Assembly (NCBI GenBank): GCA_900548875.1
Contig: URMA01000038.1
Location: 1 to 26,295, forward strand
From: an uncultured Porphyromonadaceae bacterium
Lineage (GTDB): Bacteria; Bacteroidota; Bacteroidia; Bacteroidales; Muribaculaceae
Length of the DNA stretch: 26,295 nt
Direction: 5' to 3'
Part shown: positions 6,397-13,580 of the stretch, piece by piece
How the letters are laid out: every line of letters begins with the position of its first letter
How positions within the stretch are numbered: the first letter of the stretch is position 1
Translations under genes and position numbers: made by a program
The notes under the pieces: generated by a model
Told to the model about the DNA's origin: nothing
The model's input: the letters and a program-made list of their open reading frames with translations, nothing else
Database searches by the model: none

Positions 6397-6425
6397 AAAA
6401 AAATCGAAGATTTAACGATTTTTTT
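6397..6425. terminator. Symmetric AT-rich hairpin, possible bidirectional terminator
   Basis: AAAAAAATCG (6397-6406) and CGATTTTTTT (6416-6425) form a perfect 10-bp stem with a 9-nt loop. The A and T tracts give a U-rich 3' arm on both strands. It could insulate the mobile element from the HipBA region. Confidence 0.45.
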
Positions 6426-6646
6426 CATCGCCTCGCTCCGAACAGAGGGGAAAGAGGCAAAAACAGCCCTTTCAGGCCCCGACTGACCTCGTCTACAAAG
6501 ATAGAGCATGTCGGGGTTTATTTCGCCAAAATGGGGTGTAAAATCGAGGATGGGTTCACGGATATTTTGGGGTTCCAATTGTTGGATATTGCGTCTGGTC
6601 GAAGAGGTGTTTTGCTCGGCCTTAATAGCACCAGGAGCACACATAA

Positions 6647-6769
6647 ATTTTGCAGCCAAAAGAAAAAACGGCTGGCACCATTTAGCCATGGCGCAGCCAT
6701 CTCTTTTCTTCCCTTATTTTGACTTTACTTTAATGAACGTATATATGAATACGGGGATAAAGTAAAGTT
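6647..6769 (+). repeat. Direct repeat copy 1 flanking the first HipBA module
   Basis: This 123-bp stretch recurs at 8557-8678 in the same orientation, with 11 substitutions and one indel by hand alignment (about 90% identical). The right part contains an imperfect palindrome: ACTTTACTTTA pairs with TAAAGTAAAGT and encloses CGTAT/ATACG. The left part has alternating AGCCAT/ATGGC motifs that can pair. It lies just past the 3' end of hipA. Confidence 0.8.
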
Positions 6770-6774
6770 ACAGT

Positions 6775-6799
6775 ATAGTATCCCGTCGAATCATACTAT
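6775..6799 (-). terminator. Weak hairpin at the hipA 3' end
   Basis: ATAGTAT (6775-6781) and ATACTAT (6793-6799) pair around 11 bases and overlap the hipA stop codon by one base. The stem is AT-rich with no long U tract, so termination is uncertain; the palindrome of the adjacent direct repeat may do this job instead. Confidence 0.3.
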
Positions 6800-8073
6800 C
6801 AAAAGAAAACCATATTCGGTCGGATCTCCTCAATCATCTTTTGCGGCACCTCACACTCCAGAGCAATTCCAGGCCACATGGATGCTGCCTGGCAAACCTC
6901 ATCGATAATCCGTGCGGCATTCTTGATGTTGTTCTTGGCTGCGCATTCGAGCAGGTCGTCTTTGGTGATACCGCTGAATTTGCCGTTTATCGACATCTGG
7001 TGGGCCGAGGTCCACTGGCCGTCGGGATTGTAGGCATAGCCCATGTCGTAGGCCGGCGACAGACGCCATTTTCCGCCTCTGTCCATCAGGAACGAGATGT
7101 TCTTCGTGTGGTCGTCCTGGTTGCGCACCACAACATTGAACACCATTCTGCGGAACATCTCCTGCGCCTCCTTGTAGGTGAGCCGCAGACCGCGCATTAC
7201 GGCGAACGCCTGTTCGTAGGAGTAGGCCCTGAGGAGCCGGTAATCGAAGTGCGCGATGCCGCAGAGCGTCTGCATGTGTATCTTTGCCCCGTTTATCCGG
7301 TCGAACCGCTTTGTCAGGAAATGGGCCCTCCCGTTCTCTTCGATTAGCGAGCATTCCGCCATGTCGATGCCGCATTCCTTCACAAGACGTGAGAAGGAGT
7401 ATTCCAGTCGGCCGAAGTTCTCCGTCTCCCTGAATCCGGCCGTGGTGGAAACGCCGTCCAGCTTGATGATGTAGTAGTCGAACCCATCGGGAGCCTCGAC
7501 CTGTCCCGAACGGATCTCTCCGGTGGATTTGTTGTAGGCAATGATTGCCTTGGCCCGTTGCCCGCCGGCAGAAGTGCCGAGACGCAGAATCTCCGCGATG
7601 GCCGCCTTCTTGTCGGAGCCGATGTTCACATTGAAACTTGATTTGTCGGCAAGGGCTTCTCTGGCTACATCCACCAGCGAATCGACCTCTATCCGGATAT
7701 CCGTATCAACTGCGTCGATGGCCGGCTCGAATTCAAGGGCTCCCATGCAGCGTTTGCCCAGAAAGCAAAGCGTCTCGATCGCATTGCCGCTGGTCCGTCC
7801 CGTTAAGGCCAGCCACTTCTCAAAAAGGGCTCGTCCGTATGTATCCGGCAGGGAGTCCGCCAGCATCCCGGGCAGGCCTTTGAAGGTCGTTTTGTCGAGC
7901 TCCCCGAAACTGTACACACGTCCTTCCCTTACGGGCATCATCAGCGGCGAAGGCTCTATGCCCTGTCGTACAAAGTCCGGATCGTACTCGAACTGTGCGA
8001 CTTCATATCTTTGGTCCCAACGTACCGAGCCTATGGGCTGGCCGTATAGATTGACACGAGCTGCGTCTACCAT
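6799..8073 (-). CDS. hipA: HipA-family kinase toxin (module 1)
   Basis: This 424-aa protein is of typical length for HipA. The N-terminal subdomain (1-~110) includes 'FGELDKTTFKGLPGMLADSLPD', the couple-HipA signature. The Gly-rich phosphorylation/ATP loop 'GTSAGGQRAKAI' is at ~166-177. The catalytic motif 'NQDDHTKN' is at 318-325 (Asp320 or Asp321 as base) and the metal-binding 'SPAYDM' at 339-344. HipA proteins are Ser/Thr kinases; the E. coli founder phosphorylates glutamyl-tRNA synthetase and induces dormancy. The target here is unknown. Its start overlaps the antitoxin gene by seven bases, so toxin and antitoxin are cotranslated. The module is GC-richer than the KAP/ABC pair further right. 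Confidence 0.9.
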   Translation of the reverse strand: MVDAARVNLYGQPIGSVRWDQRYEVAQFEYDPDFVRQGIEPSPLMMPVREGRVYSFGELDKTTFKGLPGMLADSLPDTYGRALFEKWLALTGRTSGNAIETLCFLGKRCMGALEFEPAIDAVDTDIRIEVDSLVDVAREALADKSSFNVNIGSDKKAAIAEILRLGTSAGGQRAKAIIAYNKSTGEIRSGQVEAPDGFDYYIIKLDGVSTTAGFRETENFGRLEYSFSRLVKECGIDMAECSLIEENGRAHFLTKRFDRINGAKIHMQTLCGIAHFDYRLLRAYSYEQAFAVMRGLRLTYKEAQEMFRRMVFNVVVRNQDDHTKNISFLMDRGGKWRLSPAYDMGYAYNPDGQWTSAHQMSINGKFSGITKDDLLECAAKNNIKNAARIIDEVCQAASMWPGIALECEVPQKMIEEIRPNMVFF

Positions 8074-8423
8074 TCCGAATCCTCCTTATTCTCTTTTGTG
8101 TAACCTTTGGATGCCCGCTTGCGCTTGCGCTTGGGCTTGTTTGCTTTGCTGGCCAACTCGTAGTATTCATTCGGGCTCAACTGCTCCTCCTCGACAAGCG
8201 GGACGAAGACGTCGAGCTTGCCCAGAGTGCGCAGGACGCGGATCAGCGACTCGAAGTTCTTTACCTCCCCGTCCTCCATGCGTTTTATGGTGGATATGGA
8301 AACACCGCTCTTGTCTGCCAGCTCGGCCTGCGACATATTCTGCTTCAGGCGCACTGTTTTTATTTTGGCTGCAATTCTGTTGCAAAGCTCGGTATCTGTC
8401 AGTATGTATATATTGTCCAACAT
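8067..8423 (-). CDS. hipB: HipB-family antitoxin (module 1)
   Basis: This 118-aa protein has an XRE HTH at ~residues 17-60 ('IKTVRLKQNMSQAELADKSG' then 'SISTIKRMEDGEVKNF'). A helical part follows, then a lysine/arginine-rich tail ('KPKRKRKRASK') that may be unstructured and add DNA affinity. HipB proteins neutralise HipA and repress their own operon. The gene lies first, directly upstream of hipA with a seven-base overlap, the usual antitoxin-first order. Palindromes around its promoter (8421-8481) are likely binding sites. Confidence 0.88.
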   Translation of the reverse strand: MLDNIYILTDTELCNRIAAKIKTVRLKQNMSQAELADKSGVSISTIKRMEDGEVKNFESLIRVLRTLGKLDVFVPLVEEEQLSPNEYYELASKANKPKRKRKRASKGYTKENKEDSEW

Positions 8424-8481
8424 ATCAAATCTGATACTTGTTGCAACAAATATAATAATAAAAGTTCATAAATGAAACTTT
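8421..8481 (-). promoter_or_regulatory. hipBA-1 promoter with several palindromic operators
   Basis: The leftward -7 box TATATTTG lies at 8452-8445. It overlaps the perfect 12-bp palindrome TTGTTGCAACAA (8436-8447). It is flanked downstream by TATCA-AATC-TGATA (8421-8434) and upstream by an imperfect palindrome at 8461-8481 with arms AAAGTTCAT and ATGAAACTTT. A HipB dimer bound to the central palindrome would block the promoter. Confidence 0.6.
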
Positions 8482-8556
8482 ATTAGAAATAATTTAGTCG
8501 GAGGTCAATTTATATGCCGTGAAATTTGTTGTTTTGTACATTGGGCTCGGAAAAAT

Positions 8557-8678
8557 ATTTTGCAGCCAAAAGAAAAATGGCTGTAGCCATTTCACTATGG
8601 CGCAGCCATCTCGTCTCTTCCCTTATTTTGACTTTACTTTAATGAACGTATATATAAATACGGGGATAAGGTAAAGTT
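8557..8678 (+). repeat. Direct repeat copy 2 flanking the first HipBA module
   Basis: This is the second copy of the repeat at 6647-6769, 122 bp long and in the same orientation, between the two divergent HipBA modules. The palindrome is kept; the change AAAG to AAGG in its right arm gives a G-U pair in RNA and so preserves folding. The left arm forms ATGGCTG/CAGCCAT, a longer stem than in copy 1. Confidence 0.8.
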
Positions 8679-8730
8679 GATTTTTCTTTTGGTGAGAAAA
8701 TAGGCCTTAAACATTGATGTTAAAATCAAA

Positions 8731-8756
8731 ATATTCACTATCTTTACAATGAATAT
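8731..8756 (+). promoter_or_regulatory. Probable hipBA-2 promoter and operator
   Basis: A -7-like TATCTTTA (8739-8746) is enclosed by the 7-bp inverted repeat ATATTCA (8731-8737) and TGAATAT (8750-8756). An upstream TTG at 8714-8716 is at about the -33 distance, though slightly far. The design parallels module 1, with a palindrome over the -7 box, but the operator sequence is different. Confidence 0.45.
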
Positions 8757-8789
8757 TATTTTGTTTTTTTGCTTGATAAATGTGAGTCT

Positions 8790-9107
8790 ATGAATAATAT
8801 ATTGGCTTTTGATGTGTTAAATCCAAGCGAGGTAGCTTTACAGATTGCAACGAGAGTTAGAGCCCGTAGATTGGAATTGAACCTAACCCAGGAAGGCATG
8901 GCTGCAAGAGCCGGTCTTAAGTTCGCTACTTACCGCCGATTCGAACAGACGGGAGAAATCTCTTTGAAGGGGGTGCTTCAGATTGGATTTGCTTTGAATG
9001 CGTTATCAGAGTTTGATGCTCTCTTTGCACAAAGGCAATATCAATCATTGGATGATGTATTGAACGAACAAAATGTTACCCGCAAACGAGGAAAGAAAAA
9101 TGAATAG
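8790..9107 (+). CDS. hipB: HipB-like antitoxin (module 2)
   Basis: This 105-aa protein starts at the ATG at 8790 (MNNILAFDVLN); a TTG at 8769 is in frame but less likely. The XRE-type HTH spans ~18-60: 'ATRVRARRLELNLTQEGMAA' then 'FATYRRFEQTGEISLKGVL'. The C-terminal end is basic ('NVTRKRGKKNE'). It is clearly different in sequence from the module 1 antitoxin. It precedes hipA-2 with an eight-base overlap, so it is the cognate antitoxin and autorepressor by position. Confidence 0.85.
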   Translation: MNNILAFDVLNPSEVALQIATRVRARRLELNLTQEGMAARAGLKFATYRRFEQTGEISLKGVLQIGFALNALSEFDALFAQRQYQSLDDVLNEQNVTRKRGKKNE

Positions 9108-10212
9108 CATCAAGCAGATAGAAGTAATATATAACAATCGGCAGGTCGGACGTTTGGCTCTGACGAAAGCAGGACTGTGTGCCTTCGAATATTCGGCAGA
9201 GTGGCTTAGTTCTGGTTTTTCTATTTCCCCGGTTGAGCTGCCTTTGCGAAGCGGCGTTTTTATTGCCAAACCGCGTCCGTTTGAAGGTGGATTCGGAGTT
9301 TTCGATGATTGTCTGCCCGATGGATGGGGCCTTCTTATCCTGGACCGATACCTGCAACAAAAGGGGATCAATCCTCGCGCGCTTACTCTACTGGATCGTC
9401 TCGCATTGGTCGGGTCGTCGGGACGTGGAGCCCTGGAGTTCCGTCCGGATCATAGTGTCGTGACGCAACAGGATTATGCTGATTTTGAGAAGTTGGCATT
9501 GGAAGCAGAGCGGATATTGAACAGCGACGAATATAGGGGTGAAGGCATCGAGGAATTTCAAGACCGTGGTGGCTCTCCGGGTGGTGCACGTCCCAAGATC
9601 TTCGCCCGTTATGAAGGCAAAGAGTGGCTGGTAAAATTTCGTGCCAAGAGAGATCCGCAGAGTATCGGTATGGATGAATACCGCTATTCGTTGCGTGCTA
9701 AAGAGTGCGGAATCGAAATGCCTGATACACGGCTTTTCGAAGGCAAGTACTTCGGCGTGGAACGTTTTGACCGAACGCCTCAAGGCAAACTGCATGTCGT
9801 TAGCGTGGCTGGTCTTATCGGTGCCGATTATCGGTTGCCGAGTATCGACTACAAGCATATTTTTCAGGTGTGTGCCATGTTGACGCATAGTGTATCCGAG
9901 TTGTGGAAAGTTTATCGACTGATGGTGTTCAATTATCTTATCGGTAACAAGGACGACCATGCTAAAAACTTCGCCTTTATTCATCGGGATGGCGATTGGC
10001 ATTTTGCTCCGGCCTATGACCTGTTGCCCAGTGATGGAATTAACGGTTTTCGAACGACTTCAATCAATGACAGTATCGAACCGACAAAAGAGGATCTTTT
10101 GACGGTGGCAGCAAAGGCCGGGTTGGATGAGCAAGAAGCTGATGTGATGTTTGATAGGATGGCCACAATTGTCAGACAAACAGAAGACGTTGTTACAAAT
10201 CGTATGAAATAG
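9100..10212 (+). CDS. hipA: HipA-family kinase toxin (module 2)
   Basis: The product is 370 aa from the ATG at 9100, chosen because GAGGAAAG lies just upstream; a further nine codons are open. Motifs in order are 'PFEGGFGVFDDCLPDGWG' (couple-HipA, ~60-77), the Gly-rich 'GGSPGGARPK' (157-166), the catalytic 'GNKDDHAKN' (282-290) and the metal-binding 'APAYDL' (303-308). All key kinase residues are present. It belongs to a different HipA subgroup from module 1, since it is shorter and has a different Gly loop. Its stop is 11 bases from an in-frame ATG of the KAP gene, so read-through transcription into the next module is possible. Confidence 0.9.
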   Translation: MNSIKQIEVIYNNRQVGRLALTKAGLCAFEYSAEWLSSGFSISPVELPLRSGVFIAKPRPFEGGFGVFDDCLPDGWGLLILDRYLQQKGINPRALTLLDRLALVGSSGRGALEFRPDHSVVTQQDYADFEKLALEAERILNSDEYRGEGIEEFQDRGGSPGGARPKIFARYEGKEWLVKFRAKRDPQSIGMDEYRYSLRAKECGIEMPDTRLFEGKYFGVERFDRTPQGKLHVVSVAGLIGADYRLPSIDYKHIFQVCAMLTHSVSELWKVYRLMVFNYLIGNKDDHAKNFAFIHRDGDWHFAPAYDLLPSDGINGFRTTSINDSIEPTKEDLLTVAAKAGLDEQEADVMFDRMATIVRQTEDVVTNRMK

Positions 10213-10291
10213 TTACTTGACTATGTTTGGTATAATTCATAAATTTATAGTTGCATTGTTCGGAAAATTTAAAAATAAAAATAAAAATACA

Positions 10292-13200
10292 ATGGCAAAT
10301 AATGAACAGTATCCTCGGTTTATTCCTGATAAACCAACCGGAGATGACGTTTTTGAAGGTCAATCTCAGACCAATCTTGCAAATAATATTTGTGAGTACA
10401 TTCGTTCCAATGATTCTGCATCTTCTCGAGGACGGGGGCAGATGCCTAGGATAATTGGCTTGGAGGGGAAGTGGGGTTCTGGTAAATCTAATGTGGTAGA
10501 GAAGATAAAGAAAGACCTTGAAGGAGAAGGATATTATACTTTCACATATGATGCGTGGGGACATCAAGAGGATCTACAGCGTCGGTCTATTCTGGAAACA
10601 CTTACTAATGCCCTTATAGAGGATAAGGTTCTGGAAGGAAAAGTTAAAATAAAAATGAGAAATGGTGAATCCAAAGAGGCAGAATGGAAAGACCAACTTT
10701 CATTACTACTATCAAATAAAACGACCACAATTACCAAACCTCAAACGAGACTTACAGGTTCGGCTATTTGGGGAATTGTTCTAATAGGCTTATTTACTAT
10801 ACTGAATATAATTATCAATCAATTACTTGATAATGAATGTATCTCGTTATCTTGGAAATGGATACTACTAGAATACTCTCCCATTATTTTGGGGCTTATA
10901 GTGGCAGGCTGTTATAGATGTAAAGATAAAAATTGGAAAAATGTTTTTACATTATTAACACAAAAGAGTGATGATACAATTACTGAGCAATTTACATCCA
11001 GCGAGGAACCCTCTGTAATGGAATTTAAGAATTGGATGCATGCCATTTCGTCTCATCTTGGTAAAGCAAAGGGAAATAAGATAAAGAGGATTATAATTGT
11101 ATTTGATAATATGGACAGACTGCCATCTGAAAAGGTGATGCAGCTTTGGTCTGCCATATATACATTTTTTGCGGGTAGTGAGTTTGAAAATATATGGACT
11201 ATTATTCCATATGATTATATGCACTTGTGTGACGCAATTTATGAAAGTGGGGAGGATGGTAAGATTAAAGATAGCGATAAGTCAAAGTTCAAACGTTTTA
11301 TCAATAAGACATTCCCTGTCGTATATACTGTTCCTCAACCAGTAATAACTGACTACAATAAGTTATTCAACAAATACTTTGAGGATGCCTTTGGTACAGA
11401 AGAACATGACCAAAAACACATATGTCAGGTATTTATGCTATTTCATGTTAATCCCAATCCTCGCACTGTAATATCGTTTGTCAACGAACTTGTTGCCATG
11501 CGCTTGCAGTGGCCTGCTACGGGATGCAGATTACAAAATATAGCTCTATTTGTCCTTAAAAAAGATGGACTCCTATATGGAAACAATTCTTTAGAAGAGA
11601 ATCTACTAAGTGATGCATTGTTTAAAGATGTATCTTCCTTCTATCCAGACCAGGAGGCTGTTAGAACTCAACTATGTCAGTTTGCCTATGGCCTGCACGA
11701 TAAATCATTGGCAGGAGAGCTGCCTTTAAGAAGATTGCTATCTGCTGCTATCAAATCAGGTGATTCTTTGGCTCGCTTTGTTGAGCAGCCTCATTTTATA
11801 TCCGTCTTGGAAAATATTCTTGCAACAGAAGCAACGATAGAATCACTTGGCAATGCAGTGAAAAGTTTGTCCACATTGGATATTAATAGTTTATCGGAAG
11901 ATGACAAAGAGAGAATTCAGAAGAAATGGGACATGTTGGCAAATCTGAGATCTGAAGCCTCATGCGATAGTATGCGATTCGACGATGCTCTTGAAGCAAT
12001 CATATATCATGCGTCTAGCTTGCGTGTGAGAAATATGTGTGAATCATATATTAAAACCATTCAAGAGTGTAAGATTGAAACTGGTTCTGCCTATTTCATT
12101 GTCTTAAACAAACTGAAGACAAGCTTGACTGATTCAGATAAGGATGTTAAGTTTGAGGAAGTTATAAAGTCTATTAAGCTTGAACCTAAACATTTTGTTG
12201 AGTTTGTGGTTGCTGCTGGAAAGGAGTATAATATTTATAAAGTTAGTGCTGATAACGAGAGTCTCAATGAGTATGTATTCACAGAAATTGAGAACGGATC
12301 AGAAGAGGGTATAGATAAATTTGTCGAATTGGTATATCAAGATGATGCATACGATTTCTCAAGTTTAAGAACCAATGTCTCTGATCTTATAAAGGCTGAA
12401 ACTAGCATCAAGAAGCCTAGAATAGTATCTTATGTAAACAGACTGCTTGATAATGGTGATGGTAGAATTACAACCCGTTTTACAAGTAGTTTTATTTCTC
12501 AGACTATTCAGAAAATAGATGCAAGTACAGAGAAACTAGGTGTTGAGGACTTATTTGCCATGTCTTTGGCTGATGGCCATGATATTGCCAATATAAATGA
12601 AACAATAATACCTCGAATAGCTAGTTGTTTTGAGAAATATATGGATTATGCCTATCTGCTTAAACAGGCTGGTAACCAGCATTCTGCATATAGATTGCTG
12701 AATGTGTACATCATAAAAAATAAATTAGGAAAAACACCGGATGTTAAATATGCTGCTCAAAATATCAAGGCAATTAAGCAGAATTTTGCTTTAGATTATT
12801 CCGAAATATTTTCACAATTTAACAGGTGGGCGCCAGAATGGAGTGATTCTGACGAAACAACGTATACTTCATATTGTTTGCAAGATTTGTTCGATACTTA
12901 TAAAGAATATCCGGGGCTATTTACAAATGGTATAATAAATTTAGGGATAAGGGTATTAAAGAAGCAACCCAAAGGCTTTTTATATAGTCCTAATAACAGT
13001 CCTAATACTTATTGGAGCCGGTTTGTTCAATCATTTTTAGGGACTAGTTTTTTGCCTGAATTAACGGATAACTTATATGGAGAGCTGGAAAGCCTTTTAG
13101 ATCGAGTTATAACTGCCAATGGTGTTGAATATCCAGACTTATTGAATAAATTATTATCTGTATCTAGCAAGTCGTCATTGATTGAATATTTAAATAATAA

Positions 13201-13531
13201 GTTAGATTACTTTGCCAAACAACGGTGTCAAGTTAATGTATTTAAGGTGTTTGGTAAGTTGTTGCCATGTCTGGGTAATAGTATGGATGATCATACGGCA
13301 AGAGGACTTATGTCAAATTTTATTAAGCCTGTTGTGAATGATTCCGAATGTGCACAGATTATTGTTGCCAACAAAGATTTTTACTTAGGTGTAATGGCGC
13401 ATTGCAAGGAGATGTCCCAGGATATTCTAAAAACCATGAAAACCAATGTCAATGTGAAAGATATTTATTCTACTATTATAGCAGATATTGACCGATTGAT
13501 TATTTCTGATGGAGAGGAAAATAATGAGTAA
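10292..13531 (+). CDS. KAP-family P-loop NTPase with two membrane helices
   Basis: The product is 1079 aa from MANNEQYPRF. An in-frame ATG at 10223 would add 23 residues, but a TATAGTTG -7-like box lies in that extension. The Walker A 'GLEGKWGSGKS' is at ~56-66 and the KAP motif 'YDAWGHQEDLQRRS' at ~86-99. Two transmembrane helices (~157-179 and ~188-208) are inserted between Walker A and B, as is characteristic of KAP NTPases. Walker B 'RIIIVFDNMDRL' is at ~266-277. The remaining ~700 residues are mostly helical with no recognised domain and may be a sensor array. KAP NTPases are membrane-associated and some act in phage exclusion (T7 PifA). It precedes an ABC-like ATPase gene by 49 bases. 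The region is AT-rich relative to both flanks. Confidence 0.8.
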   Translation: MANNEQYPRFIPDKPTGDDVFEGQSQTNLANNICEYIRSNDSASSRGRGQMPRIIGLEGKWGSGKSNVVEKIKKDLEGEGYYTFTYDAWGHQEDLQRRSILETLTNALIEDKVLEGKVKIKMRNGESKEAEWKDQLSLLLSNKTTTITKPQTRLTGSAIWGIVLIGLFTILNIIINQLLDNECISLSWKWILLEYSPIILGLIVAGCYRCKDKNWKNVFTLLTQKSDDTITEQFTSSEEPSVMEFKNWMHAISSHLGKAKGNKIKRIIIVFDNMDRLPSEKVMQLWSAIYTFFAGSEFENIWTIIPYDYMHLCDAIYESGEDGKIKDSDKSKFKRFINKTFPVVYTVPQPVITDYNKLFNKYFEDAFGTEEHDQKHICQVFMLFHVNPNPRTVISFVNELVAMRLQWPATGCRLQNIALFVLKKDGLLYGNNSLEENLLSDALFKDVSSFYPDQEAVRTQLCQFAYGLHDKSLAGELPLRRLLSAAIKSGDSLARFVEQPHFISVLENILATEATIESLGNAVKSLSTLDINSLSEDDKERIQKKWDMLANLRSEASCDSMRFDDALEAIIYHASSLRVRNMCESYIKTIQECKIETGSAYFIVLNKLKTSLTDSDKDVKFEEVIKSIKLEPKHFVEFVVAAGKEYNIYKVSADNESLNEYVFTEIENGSEEGIDKFVELVYQDDAYDFSSLRTNVSDLIKAETSIKKPRIVSYVNRLLDNGDGRITTRFTSSFISQTIQKIDASTEKLGVEDLFAMSLADGHDIANINETIIPRIASCFEKYMDYAYLLKQAGNQHSAYRLLNVYIIKNKLGKTPDVKYAAQNIKAIKQNFALDYSEIFSQFNRWAPEWSDSDETTYTSYCLQDLFDTYKEYPGLFTNGIINLGIRVLKKQPKGFLYSPNNSPNTYWSRFVQSFLGTSFLPELTDNLYGELESLLDRVITANGVEYPDLLNKLLSVSSKSSLIEYLNNKLDYFAKQRCQVNVFKVFGKLLPCLGNSMDDHTARGLMSNFIKPVVNDSECAQIIVANKDFYLGVMAHCKEMSQDILKTMKTNVNVKDIYSTIIADIDRLIISDGEENNE

Positions 13532-13580
13532 TGAAATATTAACTATATAATAGTAGATACATGTATTAAACAATTTGGAT

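Larger units (their letters stand above)
6120..6646. other. Gene-free junction between the integrase element and the HipBA region
   Basis: No convincing gene is present here. Besides the integrase upstream repeats and a terminator, it contains several inverted repeats. CATTTGAT (6289-6296) pairs with ATCAAATG (6323-6330). CTATTG/CAATAG flank five bases (6332-6348). An AT-rich hairpin lies at 6397-6425, and CCCCGAC (6477-6483) pairs with GTCGGGG (6510-6516). The element's attachment site is probably inside this stretch, but no duplicated core can be recognised because the other end of the element is outside the window. A 102-aa leftward open frame (6381-6689) is not supported as a gene. Confidence 0.5.

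Noticed and set aside
6381..6689. A 102-codon leftward frame in the junction region
   Set aside because: It runs through the AT-rich terminator-like hairpin and into the direct repeat, so it is unlikely to be a gene despite its length.
6647..6769. Integron attC site
   Set aside because: The palindrome arms lack the GTTRRRY/RYYYAAC core boxes, and no integron-type integrase is present in the window.
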